From: Plasmodium brasilianum
Taxonomy: Eukaryota; Apicomplexa; Aconoidasida; Haemosporida; Plasmodiidae
Assembly: GCF_023973825.1 (NCBI RefSeq)
Contig: NC_090125.1
Location: 3,383,412-3,447,411, forward strand
Length of the DNA stretch: 64,000 nt
Direction: 5' to 3'
Under the pieces are notes generated by a model. That model had not been told where the DNA came from and made no database searches. It saw nothing but the letters and a program-made list of their open reading frames with translations. Each line of letters begins with the position of its first letter. Within the stretch, counting starts at the first letter, position 1. Positions 10,701 to 26,464 of this stretch are shown piece by piece. A program made the position numbers and the translations under genes.

Positions 10701-12044
10701 TATAAATGAAATTTGTAAGCAATTTGGGAAATTCATGAACAAAATTAAAAAACAAGGTTGTTATAATTTATGAAAAAGAAGCAATTAACGGTATATTTTT
10801 ATTTATGTATATGTACATATAATTTATTTTTTTTCCACATTCCACGCGTATACGCATATATATATACTTATGTATTGGTGGACATTTATTTATATACGTT
10901 TATGAACACAAACGAATAATTACTAATTCTCGTAACACAAATAAAAATGTGTGCATATATATATCCTCGCAGTTAAACTAAGTAAAGATGCAAAAAAAAC
11001 AACAACAAAAAAAAAAAATAGCATATTTATTTTCTTACGTGACTGAATCCTAAATCTGTCAATTAGGTGAATAAAGATCAATGGAATATACTGGAAAATA
11101 TTTTCAGTGTCATCGTTAGGGTTGATGAAAAAATCTTTGGATATACCTCTAAGGTATATACAAATGTTTTCATTATTGAAAGATTTTTTAAAAAATATTT
11201 TTCCTTTTTTTTCCTCTTTTTCGTAAGAATTAGCTTTATAAATTTCAAATTTTTTGAATTTATCTTCTCTACATATATTTATAAAATTATTATTTAAAAC
11301 GGGGCACTCAGGAAAATATTTATTAATTTTCCTTTTTATTTCGTTAGCTTCTGGTAAGATTCTTTCATAATATAAATATTTTATAATTAAATAAATTAAA
11401 TCATTATGTATTTGTTTCATGTCTATAACATTACAATTTTCGTTTTTGTATATCTGTTTATAAATATTTGAACAGTTGCATGCATAACACCTATTTATAT
11501 TTTTTATGTACATATCTCCGATGCACGACAATTCTCTTGTTATTTTATTATATTTATCATTTATTATACAATTTTTTTTTAATCCTTTTTTGAAATTGCA
11601 ACTGTTTTTAAGAAATTCAAATTTTTTTGTGTTCCTCGAAAAGTTATTAATTTCAAATGGGGTATTTCTTAGTGCATTCTTTTCATAATAGTCTTTTTCA
11701 TTTTCATTTTTTGCAAAATATATTTTTTCCTTATTAAATGTATTTAATTTTAATTCCCCATATTTATTTTTTCTTTTGTATATATCGTTATTTTGATTAT
11801 AAGCATAATTAAAATTTACGTTGTTTGTAGATAGGGGGCTATTATAATTTACCAAGCTTGTGTTAGTACTTTCCCAATTGGATTTGAGTAAGCTATTATC
11901 GAAAAAAGTTGTGTTTTCGTAACAGTTATCGCTGTAATTTAAATTTAATGGCATATTGTAATTCTGCACATTTTCATTGTTACTTGTAAGGGCAAATCTT
12001 TTATCCCAGGTGTTATATTCCTCGAGGCAGATGGAACTATTCAT
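7725..12044 (-). CDS. LOTUS (OST-HTH) domain protein with adjacent OHA-like segment
   Basis: Four exons: 11039-12044, 9644-9964, 8765-8940, 7725-8306. Phases close exactly (1006, 321, 176 and 582 nt) to give 694 residues. Residues 1-210 are Asn-rich with a small Cys cluster (CYACNC, 187-191). Residues 213-335 form a helical conserved-looking region. Residues 330-395, starting around GGRYILAETLKHTGPYIFR and continuing MKLGRIIHILQ, resemble the OST-HTH-associated (OHA) region. Residues about 425-500, containing FSLSRLPLIYK and IGYSKLTEFI, match a LOTUS winged helix. The last exon is acidic with no known domain. LOTUS domains bind RNA (including G-quadruplexes) or partner helicases and occur in germ-granule and RNA-decay proteins, so an RNA-regulatory role is an inference. 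Donor 2 (G|GTTATT) is non-standard but is the only phase-correct choice seen. Confidence 0.75.
9215..9428. repeat. 28-bp minisatellite inside intron 2 of the LOTUS gene
   Basis: About seven tandem 28-bp units beginning TACTACAATTTTTATACTTC, nearly identical apart from single changes in the first and fifth copies. It lies wholly within the intron between the exons ending at 9644 and starting at 8940, and explains the Tyr/Leu-rich plus-strand open frame there. Confidence 0.9.
9985..10175. repeat. 22-bp minisatellite inside intron 1 of the LOTUS gene
   Basis: About eight 22-bp units containing GTTACAAAAATGTAAGAAAA. Successive units largely alternate between ...AAAATTG and ...AAAAATG, giving a hint of a 44-bp higher-order period. 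It starts about 20 bp inside the 3' end of the intron relative to the minus-strand acceptor at 9965. Confidence 0.88.
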
Positions 12045-12572
12045 TTTTTTTTTTTTTTTTTTTATTGTGAAGGGGGATTTACGTTATTGAGAATCCTGAT
12101 GGGCGATTTGGCTTAAGCACGTGTATATGACTATATGTATGTATATATGTGTATATATATACATACAAACACCTCTGAAGGAGCAATTAAAATTTAAAGC
12201 GATATATATTAGGAGGATAAGAGAGATACTAGGGAAGCGAACATATATAAAAAGGACAAATAAAACAGGAGACAAAATAGGGGACACTTATTTTATGTAT
12301 TGAAAAAATTAGCTAAGTATAAATAATAGGAGGAAAATAAAAAGTATAACTACTCTTATGATTTTATGGTGAAATAACTGTAGATATATTAATAATAAAT
12401 GTAAATAGAATGAAATACATTAAAAATATTAAATAATTACTCTGTGTTACTATTAAAAATTTGCAACTATTTTGATGAAACAAGAAATATAAAAGGTAAA
12501 TTTTTTTTTTTTATTATTACATGCAGTCACGGGAGGAAAAAAAAAAAAAAAAAAAAAAAGATGAAAATAAAG

Positions 12573-12616
<44 letters not shown>

Positions 12617-14307
12617 TCGTTTATTTGCATTATAAGTATACTGTCATAAGTACATAAATAAAACGTTGTTGTTTTGTTAATGTAATTGTAATTTACAACG
12701 TTTTTTTTTTTTTTTTTTTTTTTAATGTAGAGGTGCATTAACATGTCACATAAGGACTTAACATATGTAACATACTTGGATATAATTATGCAAAAATTTA
12801 ATATGTTTCATATATAGAAAGGAATTAATAAATAGATAATAAAAATTTTTGTTATTGACAAAAAATAAAAACGGCAAACGTGTAGTAGGAGAAATCATAA
12901 AGGTTGCATCCAATGTATGTGCATGTTTATATAGGCACATGAAAGTGCAATAAATAATCATGAAATAAATATGTTGGTAAGAAATTAATTTGTCAAAGAA
13001 ACGTTAATATTTTTACTTTTTTAGGGATATACATTGCAGCTTATAGATATTCCAATAAAAAAAAAAAATAAAATACTCGCATAAGTTAGGGTATATATAG
13101 GGGCTCATGTAAAGACACTAGAATATGTATAAGAATGCTCGTGGGGGCTTATATATGTGCATATGTTTATCGGCGTACACGATTATGTATGCATAGAATA
13201 GGTATATCATGTGAATGCAGTACGCAAAAGTAATACTCATATGAATACTTATACAAGAGAATAATTAGTATGGGGAATGTTCACATAATAAATATGAGAG
13301 ATAAGTAATTATCACAAACGTAAAATAAGAAACGTTCAATGCAAAATTATTTCCCGCTGTGACAAAGATAAAAAAAAAAAAAAAAAAAGTATGGTGCACT
13401 AAAGAATATAAAATAGCACTCATAAATAACTGGTGCACTTTCCACTTGTCTCTAAACACTGTTTTCATGAAGCAATTTTCATATAAATTTTTTATAATTA
13501 GAATGAAATTATTTTTACAACGGTGCTGTAATATTTTTAATCTTACAACTTTTTGCTCTTATTATAGACAACATAAAAAAAAATTTAATTAAAATGAACA
13601 GATAATTTATTTTGGAATAAATAATAATAAAAAAAAAAATTAATATTAAATTAATATTTATTTTGAAATAATAAAATTAAATTTTAAATTATAAATTTGT
13701 AATAAATTTTGTGTAAATTTCAATAAAAAAATGTATGACAGAAAAAAACTCAAGTGTTTATTTCTTGTTTGGTTCATTTATGCAGGTTCTAGCACTATTT
13801 GGTGACACAACCACATGTAAATATACTTGATAAATAAGAGTGGTTGTATATAAGTGACATGATGTAAAAATTTATAAAAAAATTTTGCTATTAAATGTAG
13901 GATGTATTCAGAATAATTGTACCATTCTAAATATATAAAATGCATTTTTTTACGGCTATTTTAAGTAGATATTTTTTTTAATAGACACACTTTTTTTTAA
14001 TGAATTTTTTTGTTTTTTGATTAATTACCGTGTTAGGAGTTACAGGAATTTATCTTCTTTTATATTCTCTTAATTTTTATAAAGTTTCGTTCTGTTCACC
14101 CTCAGGATCTGATCTACAACATCATAAATCTTCATTTTTTGTAGACATTCATAATGTAGAGTCCGTATGTATACTCTCCGTACATTTAGATCGATCTATA
14201 AGGTTTGGTTGCACAGAACTGGAAAGGAAACAAATATAATTTCTGTGAGTAATGCCCTTTATCTAAAGAGATGTATGCACAGCATGTAAACCCACTCATT
14301 TTAGAGA

Positions 14308-15096
14308 AATGATTGGAGAGAAAGGAAAAATGGAAAGGAAGGAAAAGGTGAAGAAGGGAAAAGAGAAGGGAAAAAAGAAGGGAAAAGGGAAAGGAAAAGA
14401 GAAGGGAAAAGAGAAGGGTAAAGAGAAGGGAAAAAAGAAGGGAAAAAAGAAGGGAAAAGAGAAGGGAAAAAAGAAGGGAAAAAAGAAGGGTAAAGAGAAG
14501 GGTAAAGAGAAGGGAAAAGAGAAGGGAAAAGAGAAGGGAAAAAAGAAGGGAAAAAAGAAGGGTAAAGAGAAGGGTAAAGAGAAGGGTAAAGAGAAGGGAA
14601 AATAGAAGGGAAAATAGAAGGGAAAATAGAAGGGAAAAGAAGGTAAGAGAAGGGTAAAGAGAAGGGAAAAGAAGGGAAAAAGAGAAAGAGAAGGGTAAAG
14701 AGAAGGGTAAAGAGAAGGGAAAATAGAAGGGAAGAAGGGAAATAGAAGGGAAAATAGAAGGGAAAATAGAAGGGAAAAGAGAAGGGAAAAGAGAAGGGAA
14801 AAGAGAAGGGAAAAGGGAAGGGAAAAGAAGAAGGGAAAAAAGAAGGGAAAAAGAAGGGAAAGGGAAGGGAAAAGGGAAGGGAAAAGAGAAGGGAAAAGAG
14901 AAGGGAAAAGAGAAGGGAAAAGGGAAGGGAAAAGAGAAGGGAAAAAAGAAGGGAAAAAAGAAGGGAAAAGGGAAGGGAAAAGGGAAGGGAAAAGAGAAGG
15001 GAAAAGGGAAGGGAAAAGAGAAGGGAAAAAAGAAGGGAAAAAAGAAGGGAAAAGGGAAGGGAAAAGGGAAGGGAAAAGAGAAGGGAAAAAAAAATG
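14308..15096. repeat. Purine-strand 12-bp satellite (GAAGGGAAAAGA type)
   Basis: About 0.8 kb of almost pure purine on the plus strand. The dominant unit is 12 bp, with 10-, 11- and 13-bp variants and A/G/T substitutions (AAAAGA, TAAAGA, AAATAGA). Strand asymmetry is extreme: pyrimidines on the plus strand are a few single T. Translations are Lys-Gly-Lys-Glu on plus and Ser-Phe-Pro on minus and are not genes. Confidence 0.95.
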
Positions 15097-15899
15097 GAAA
15101 CAAAGAGGAAAAAATAAAAGAAAAGCAGAAGGAAAAGGAAATGAAAAGGAAAAAAAAATGAAAAGAATTATTCTTCTTCTACTAGAAGTGTTCTTCTATG
15201 GGAAAAAATAAAGAATTTACATTTATTTTCAGTATCCAGATGTGATGGAAAGGTAAAATCTTCTTAGTACAATGAAAGTATATGTACTACATAAAATTAT
15301 ATCACAGACAAGTATAAAAAAAGGGTCTTCTTTAAAATGTATAAAAGTGGTATAATAGAAATATTAGCATAGACATATATACACATATATTTTTATAAGG
15401 TATATAATTCCATAAAAAATAGGAAAATACATGTACGGTGGTTTACGCTTTAATTTTAAACACACTGAGAAATATAAATAAGGAATACAGTTTTTAGCGT
15501 CACAACATATACTCCAAGAAATAGTACATTTGAAATTTATTAATAATGAAGAGCATACTACAAATATATATTAGAAAAAATGTAATTAAAAAGATTATAT
15601 AAAGATAGGAGAAAATTGGGTATTTTATAAATATTATATATTCATGGAGAAAAGGAATTTATGATGGAACTACTGTAGAAATGTTTAAAATAAAATAGAC
15701 AGTTAAGCAAAAATTTGAATGTGGTACATAGAGATGTAAATTTGTATAATTTGAAAATTTGACATAGATATTAAAAAAAAAAAATGATTGAATGAAAATA
15801 AAACTCGAAGAACGGGTGAAAGAAATGGGTAAAGAATCAAAAAAAGGGAAAAAACTTGGAAATGAAAAAATAGAAAAATTGGGGAGTAAAAATAGAAAA

Positions 15900-16416
15900 A
15901 TGTGGAAATAAAAATGGAAGAATATATATTTAAAAATGGAATAATATATATGTAGAAATGGAAAAATATATATGTAAAAATGGAAATATATATATGTAAA
16001 AATGGAAAACTATGTATGTAAAAATGGAAGAATATATATATTTAAAAATGGAAGAATATATATGTAAAAATGGAAAACTATATATGTAAAAATGGAAGAC
16101 TATGTAAGTAAAAATGGAAGAATATATATGTAAAAATGGAAAACTATATATGTAAAAATGGAAGACTATGTAAGTAAAAATGGAAGAATATATATATTTA
16201 AAAATGGAAGAATATATATTTAAAAATGGAAGAATATATATTTAAAAATGGAAGAATGTATATGTAAAAATGGAAAAATATATATGTAAAATGGAAGACT
16301 ATTTATGTAAAAATGGAAGAATATATATGTAAAAATGGAAGAATATATATGTAAAAATGGAAGAATTATATATGTAAAAATGGAAGAATATATATGTAAA
16401 AATGGAAGAATAAACA
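15900..16416. repeat. 22-bp minisatellite (GTAAAAATGGAAGAATATAT core)
   Basis: About 25 tandem units of 20-22 bp. Two sub-types alternate in blocks: ...GAAGAATATATAT and ...GAAAACTATATAT, with TTTAAAAA instead of TGTAAAAA at some joints. It is a distinct family from the purine satellite 0.8 kb away. Confidence 0.9.
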
Positions 16417-17841
16417 TGGAAAAAATTAAGAATAAAAAAAGGAAATATTAGACAAATAATGTGGCTAATATATGGATAAAAAAAATAGAGAAACCGAAAA
16501 AAGAAAAATATGAAACTTGACAGCGAGAAAATTAAAAAATTAGAAAAAAGGGGTACTTTGCTAAAATTTTAAGAGTTACTTTGGTTATTACGTATATTAT
16601 CCACATAATAAATAATTATAGTACTTTTTTTATCACTATGTTGTTAGGAATAGATATACACGGTCATGCACAAACACATATAAAGAATACGTAAGTTAAC
16701 AATCGCTTATTCCAAAGAGTTATATATGAGAGACAAAAAACTACATTTCGCGATATAGAACTGGAACTTTATGCGGGAAATAAAAATATATATACTTTTA
16801 CGTACTTATAGGAAAGAGGAAGAATAAAATTATATGGGTAATAAGAATTATTACAGATTAATGTAAATACAAATGAATATAATGCATTTAAGTAAATTAT
16901 CAGCTGTAATTAAAATTTCCTTTTTCTCCTTCACTTTCTCTTTCTCTTTCTCTTTCACTTTCGCTTTCTTTTTCTATTTTCCTTTTTTTTTTTTTATAAT
17001 TTATGAAAAAATGGGAACGACAGAGATTAAATTTTTACTCTAAAGCATAAACATCTTGAGACATATTATAAGAGGTAGATATTATAAACTTATTTTTCGT
17101 TAAAAGTTAGAGGAAAAAAAACATGTGTACTACTTAAAAACGCACTGATAATGTTTAGCATCCTACTATCTTGTAGGCATTTTACATATAGAAATGTAGA
17201 AATATTTTTTATTTTAGATGATTCCTTAAAAAATAAGAGTTATTTAGACCTAGGTTTGCGTGTTAAATCCCATATGTATATATATATATAATTCCAAAAT
17301 GGAAAACAAGTTTTTGTATTTACATTATAATGCTGTTTTGCTTAAATAAAAAAAAATGTTCGAGACTAATAATCCTATGTTTGAGTATGCATGAATTCAA
17401 ATAAATTTTAAAAAGGTATTATATAATAATTTCCTAGTTTTAGGAAGAAAAAAAAAAAAAAAAAAAAAAAAAAGGGAAAAATAAAAAAGTGCACGAATTA
17501 TGCAAAAAGGGAAAAATGAAAAAGTGCACGAATTATGCAAAAAAAAAAAAAAGTATTATATTAAAAAATACACATAATAATGTGCCCTTCAAGTATCTTA
17601 TAAATTGTTGTAATCGATATACTTCGAACCTTCACTTATTCCTTTGTAAAAAAAATATAAAAATAAAAATAAAAAAGATAGACATACATATATAAAAATA
17701 CATATATATATTTATATAAATTTTTGTTATTTTTAACGAATTAAGGAATAAGCACATGGTAATTTGATATTTGGCGAGTTTAGTAAAAATACATTATCCT
17801 CAAAATGTAGGCTAGAAAATATGGCAAGTTGCATGTATAAA

Positions 17842-22023
<4,182 letters not shown>

Positions 22024-23717
22024 CTTAAATAATAATCTTCATTCAGTTTTATTGAAAAAAAGAGAAGATCAAAAAGCGAAAAATGAATAGTTAAAAACAA
22101 AAAAAAAGAAAAGAAAAAATAAAAAAGAGGCTCTTTTTAACTCTCAAATTTTTAAGTTTCTGTTAAACATTACTCATATAAAAGCATATACAAACAAGAG
22201 CATTTATATACATGTGTACGTACATGCACATATATATATAAGTATATATATCCATGCGTGAAGAAGGAATAACAAAATTAATTAGAAGCAAAACAAATGG
22301 ATAATAAAAATTTTGATTTGAAAAAATTCAAGAGACTAATGTAAATTTTAGGACAAAATTTTTTTTGTTTATAATATTATTATGATTCTATGAGAAAATA
22401 GACATTCATAATAAAAAAAAAAAAAAAAAGATTACTTGAAATTACTTTTTTTTTTTTTTTTTTTGTACTCTGTAATTTTATCTGTATTTTTTCCCCTATT
22501 GCCTTGTATTTTTTAAGCATTCTTTCATTTAATAAATCATTGAAAAGGAAGTTAAATAATAATATCCTCTTCCCAAATGAACAGCCTTTTGTTGCGCCTA
22601 CAAGTCATCTGTAAGTGAATATATATATATATATATATATAAATATACCTATTTAATCATATGTACATATATACACGTTAAACATGAACATAGAGAAATA
22701 AGAAGAATCAAGAACAAAAAAGATAAATAACTCGCATATTACTAATTTAGGAATACATTAATAGCACAGTACATCATTTTTATAAAATTTTATTAAACAA
22801 GTGCTGAATGAAAAAAAAAAAAAAAAAAGGTGTAAAAAAATGTATTTCTTTGGGTATGCATATATATATATATATATATATATAATGTACGTCCAAACGT
22901 GTATATTATATAAAACAAATAAAAAGTGTGTTTTAATGTTCAATTAAGAGTAATATGCTATATTTTCAACCTTTGCCCTTTTTATTTATTCACCATAAAA
23001 GTGTAAAACACAGTAATTATGTTAAAATACCTTAATTTTTGTTAAGTTCAGAATGACATCAAAAATTGAAACTGTTATATGGCAATAATTTTACAAAAGG
23101 GTATGCATTTATTGTAGCAATTTTTAATTTTACACAAAGAAAAAAATAGAAAAAAAAAAAAAAATATATATATTTATATAAATATATACATGTACAAGTA
23201 TACATATACAAGCATAATAACAAAATTTATCCTTTTGAAAAACATAAAATTAAATTATGATGGTATTAAAATTTTTTTCATATGTTTTTATATGTGAAAT
23301 AAATATACGTAATGAAAAGGTGCCTGGGCTTCTTGCAGTGCGTAGCAAGTGTTAATCCAAAAGGGTAGCTTACAACGTCAAATAATGTTACTACATGTAC
23401 ATATTTCCCCTTTCTAGGAAAAAAGATAAGATTTTTTTTTTATTAATATGTCATAAATACCACAGAATAATAATAGCAAAGGTGAAAATACCTTATTATA
23501 TTATTGCCTGTCATCAAAGGGAATTAATAGAGAGTACAAGCAGATAACATTTGAAGCACTTTTTTACTTCATTTAATTTTTATTAACTGTTTACAATTTT
23601 GTTTTATTTTTCTAATTTATGGTTATAATAAGTAGTATACACATTTAGCATATATATGTGTTCCCTCAATCCTTACTTTTTGCAGAAAACGTATATATAT
23701 CTCTGTTATTTGTCTGT
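22024..23717. other. Primase-GET4 spacer with two coding-like islands
   Basis: Between the primase start and the GET4 stop. Most of it is AT-rich, with (AT)n at 22619-22640 and 22859-22884. Two stretches, about 22478-22612 and 23312-23425, have clearly higher GC and open frames flanked by splice-like signals. I could not build one coherent gene from them; see findings. Confidence 0.5.
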
Positions 23718-24551
23718 TCACGAAAATACGCTTTGTAACATGCTAAAAAGATTGACCCTCTTTTTATTAAAAATAGCAGCATCAATTATGTCCGTATATT
23801 TTTTAAATTCAGGATCATAACTTAATATTAGTCTATACCTATATTTAACGTCGTCATATAAAGCTTCACTATTGTATATACATGAACAAGTAATTAAATA
23901 AGCTACCTGAACAGGCAAGGGAACATCTTGCCTATTTAGGTTTGTTTCAAATTTATTTATAAGATCTAACGCTTGTCGAAACTTATCTAAAACAATTAAA
24001 CATAAAGTTGTTCTTAAAACAAAAAAATCAAATTCACTGGGATAACCTTCTTTTCTCCACATAGTAATTACATTATATAAAATTTCATTGTCATCTAGGT
24101 AAATATAATGATTATGTGCTAAAGCAAATTTTTTATCATCAACGTAAGAATTACCAATAGCTTTATGGAAACCTGCATATCCAAAAATGTGATCATCATT
24201 TGTTGACCAAGTTATTGATTTGTTCATAAATTTATATTTCTCATCAGTTGAATTAGGAGGACACTTCTCAAAAATTTCTATTATTTTATTTGCAAAATCC
24301 ATATTAAACGGTAGTTCATTTTGTATTAGAATGATACAGCACTGATACATTAAATCGCATAATAAAACATACTGTTCTGCTTTGGCAAATTTAGGACAAA
24401 AATAAAATATAACATGTATACAACCAGTAAAGTCTTTTTTAAGCAATTTTTTGTTTATAATTGACTTGATTAATTGATGTGCTTCATAATGTTCTCCCTT
24501 TTCTATTTTCTCCTTGGCAAGTTTTTCCCGCATTGATTTTCCCATTTTCAT
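23718..24551 (-). CDS. GET4: GET4 (TRC35) homologue, tail-anchored protein targeting
   Basis: Intron-free frame of 277 residues, close to the usual length of about 300 for the family. The sequence is an array of helical TPR-like pairs. The N-terminal KGEHYEAHQLIKSI, the central NDDHIFGYAGFHKAIG and a later RTTLCLIVLDKFRQAL with VPLPVQVAYLI fit the Get4/C7orf20 (DUF410) fold. Get4 is the cytosolic scaffold that links a ubiquitin-like partner (Get5/UBL4A) to the Get3 ATPase during insertion of tail-anchored proteins into the ER. Two Met codons (24551 and 24545) are both possible starts. The upstream region is shared with the divergent CPSF3 gene (1.9 kb). No partner gene of this pathway lies in the window. 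Confidence 0.85.
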   Translation of the reverse strand: MKMGKSMREKLAKEKIEKGEHYEAHQLIKSIINKKLLKKDFTGCIHVIFYFCPKFAKAEQYVLLCDLMYQCCIILIQNELPFNMDFANKIIEIFEKCPPNSTDEKYKFMNKSITWSTNDDHIFGYAGFHKAIGNSYVDDKKFALAHNHYIYLDDNEILYNVITMWRKEGYPSEFDFFVLRTTLCLIVLDKFRQALDLINKFETNLNRQDVPLPVQVAYLITCSCIYNSEALYDDVKYRYRLILSYDPEFKKYTDIIDAAIFNKKRVNLFSMLQSVFS

Positions 24552-26464
24552 CGTTTTTTGTGTGTGTAGGAGAGGGGAATAATATATAAATTGTATGTAC
24601 GTGCTTACGTATATGTATTATGTATATATAACTGTGTAGTTATTCAGCGTATATGTGCTTAAACCCTCTGTGCGTTTTTTTTTTTACTATATATTGCTCA
24701 CTTTTAAAATGCCCTTTTTTTTAAACAGCTGGATAACTACTATAATTCTTAATAAGGGGAGATCTTACAGTTTCCTTAACTTTCTTTTTTTACTTTCTTC
24801 TTTTCAGTAATATATATAACTTTATTCTTATTATCCCTATTTTTCTTTCTAATTTATATGTTAGTACAGCATTGGACAAATATATATCGCTCCTTTATAT
24901 AACTTCAAATATTAAACAATGAATAAGCAAAACGTATATTTTTTTTTCCTTTGCTATCTAAATATTTTCGTTCGCAATGGAAGCTGTATTGTTTCATTCA
25001 GAATAAAACACTCGAATGCTATATGCTTGGAAATTAAAATGGTACATGAATGCTAAAACAAATGCCATATATGAATATACGTCCAAATACATGCATATAT
25101 ATATATATATATATGTACATATACGCGTAATCATACACTACATTGTGCTCCTTAAACAACTGATGCTCCTCTTTTTTTGTATATTATAACATCAGCTGTA
25201 TGGCAAAAATTCAACAATGAAACATCCTATGAAATTGGTCAATTATGTTTTAAAAAAAAAAAATATATCAGATATAACAATTTTCCTAATTTTTTCATTT
25301 ATAATTTATTGCAAACATGTAAAAAAAATTAAAAAAAGCACATATGTAAGAAATGCTCTCTCTTTTTAATCGAGCCTGCATAATTTACTTTGCTCCTTGA
25401 ACATGTTTTTCAATGTTTTCTAAATAATTTTTAAGAAAAAAATTAATAACTTGCATAATAATATATAAAAACATGTGAAGTTGAATTATTTTAAAAAAAA
25501 TATATAAATTTAAAAAACAAAAGTGCATTTTTTTTTTTTTTATTTATATATTTTTTTCATTGAAAGATTTGCATTGTGAATTTTAAACTTTTTCATATAT
25601 ATGAAGATTCAATATATGAAAAAAGGCCAAATTTTCGTAGTTGCTATACTGCTACATTAATACATATATATATATATGTATATATGTATGCACCTGTATG
25701 TACGTTTGTATAGCGCTTGTAACATATGAAAAAGAAAAGAAATAAAAGTCACCCTTTATATTTATTGAGAAAGACGTTTCCTAAAATTTCATAGGATTAA
25801 GTGTTACAGAAGTTGAGATAAATTAATCTAGCCATAAAAGGGAAAAATTACGAATGAAAACAAAATTAAATTGTGCTAAATGAGACATGAGATTTGAATA
25901 ACGTTACGAACCATCTTTTCATTTTTTTTGGAAAAGCGAAAGTATAGGTAGAAGCAGAAGTAGCAGAGAGGTTAAAAATGGAACATGCTGGATTAGCAAA
26001 AAGGAGAAAAAAATATTTGCACAAAGGATTCACATGTTTATATATATATATACATATTTATTATGTGAGAGCTGCACGTACTTTTGTATATTAAAATTGA
26101 CGGATTACTACAGCAGGATAATGTAACTGTTTCTACATTATTAAGGACAGTTGCATAGTTATAATAATGTATAGGATATTATATATATATATATGTACTT
26201 ATTTATTTATTTTTTATTTTATTTATATATGTGCATAACTCAATCGTATTTAGGGGAAGACAAACGTGCCTTGTGTACGCAGCTAATTTTAGTTAATCCC
26301 TGCATATGTGATACGTAATAAAAAAGGCATGTAACCAATGTTTCTTTTTTTTTTTTTTTCCTCATCATTCTGATCACTCTTTGTGTTGTTTTCTGTTATG
26401 TTTAAAAAGAAAAAAGAAAAAGAGTAAGCACAAAACAGAAAGCACGAAAGAGAAAAAGTGCAAC
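24552..26464. other. Divergent promoter region between GET4 and CPSF3
   Basis: AT-rich region carrying the 5' flanks of both genes. It has (AT)n patches at about 25097-25116 and 26040-26051 and poly-T at 26343-26359 just before the CPSF3 leader. No open frame with recognisable content and no RNA gene seen. Confidence 0.65.

Larger units (their letters stand above)
12045..17841. other. Gene-poor 5.8 kb spacer with satellites
   Basis: Lies between the 5' end of the LOTUS gene and the 3' end of the primase gene. It contains poly-A/T and (AT)n runs near 12.55 and 12.70 kb, an island of higher complexity at 14.02-14.30 kb, the purine satellite at 14.31-15.10 kb, the 22-bp satellite at 15.90-16.42 kb and a (CTTTCT)n patch near 16.93 kb. 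No complete gene could be supported. The long minus-strand open frame at 14186-15103 is satellite translation (Ser-Phe-Pro). Confidence 0.6.

Noticed and set aside
14186..15103. 305-codon minus-strand frame (Ser-Phe-Pro repeats), and the Lys-Gly-Glu frame on plus
   Set aside because: Both are translations of the 12-bp purine satellite; composition follows the repeat exactly.
23312..23545. Plus-strand two-exon model MKRCLGFLQCVASVNPKG joined to KKDKIFFLLICHKYHR...
   Set aside because: Needs a 53-bp intron and gives no recognisable protein; kept only as part of the unresolved island finding.
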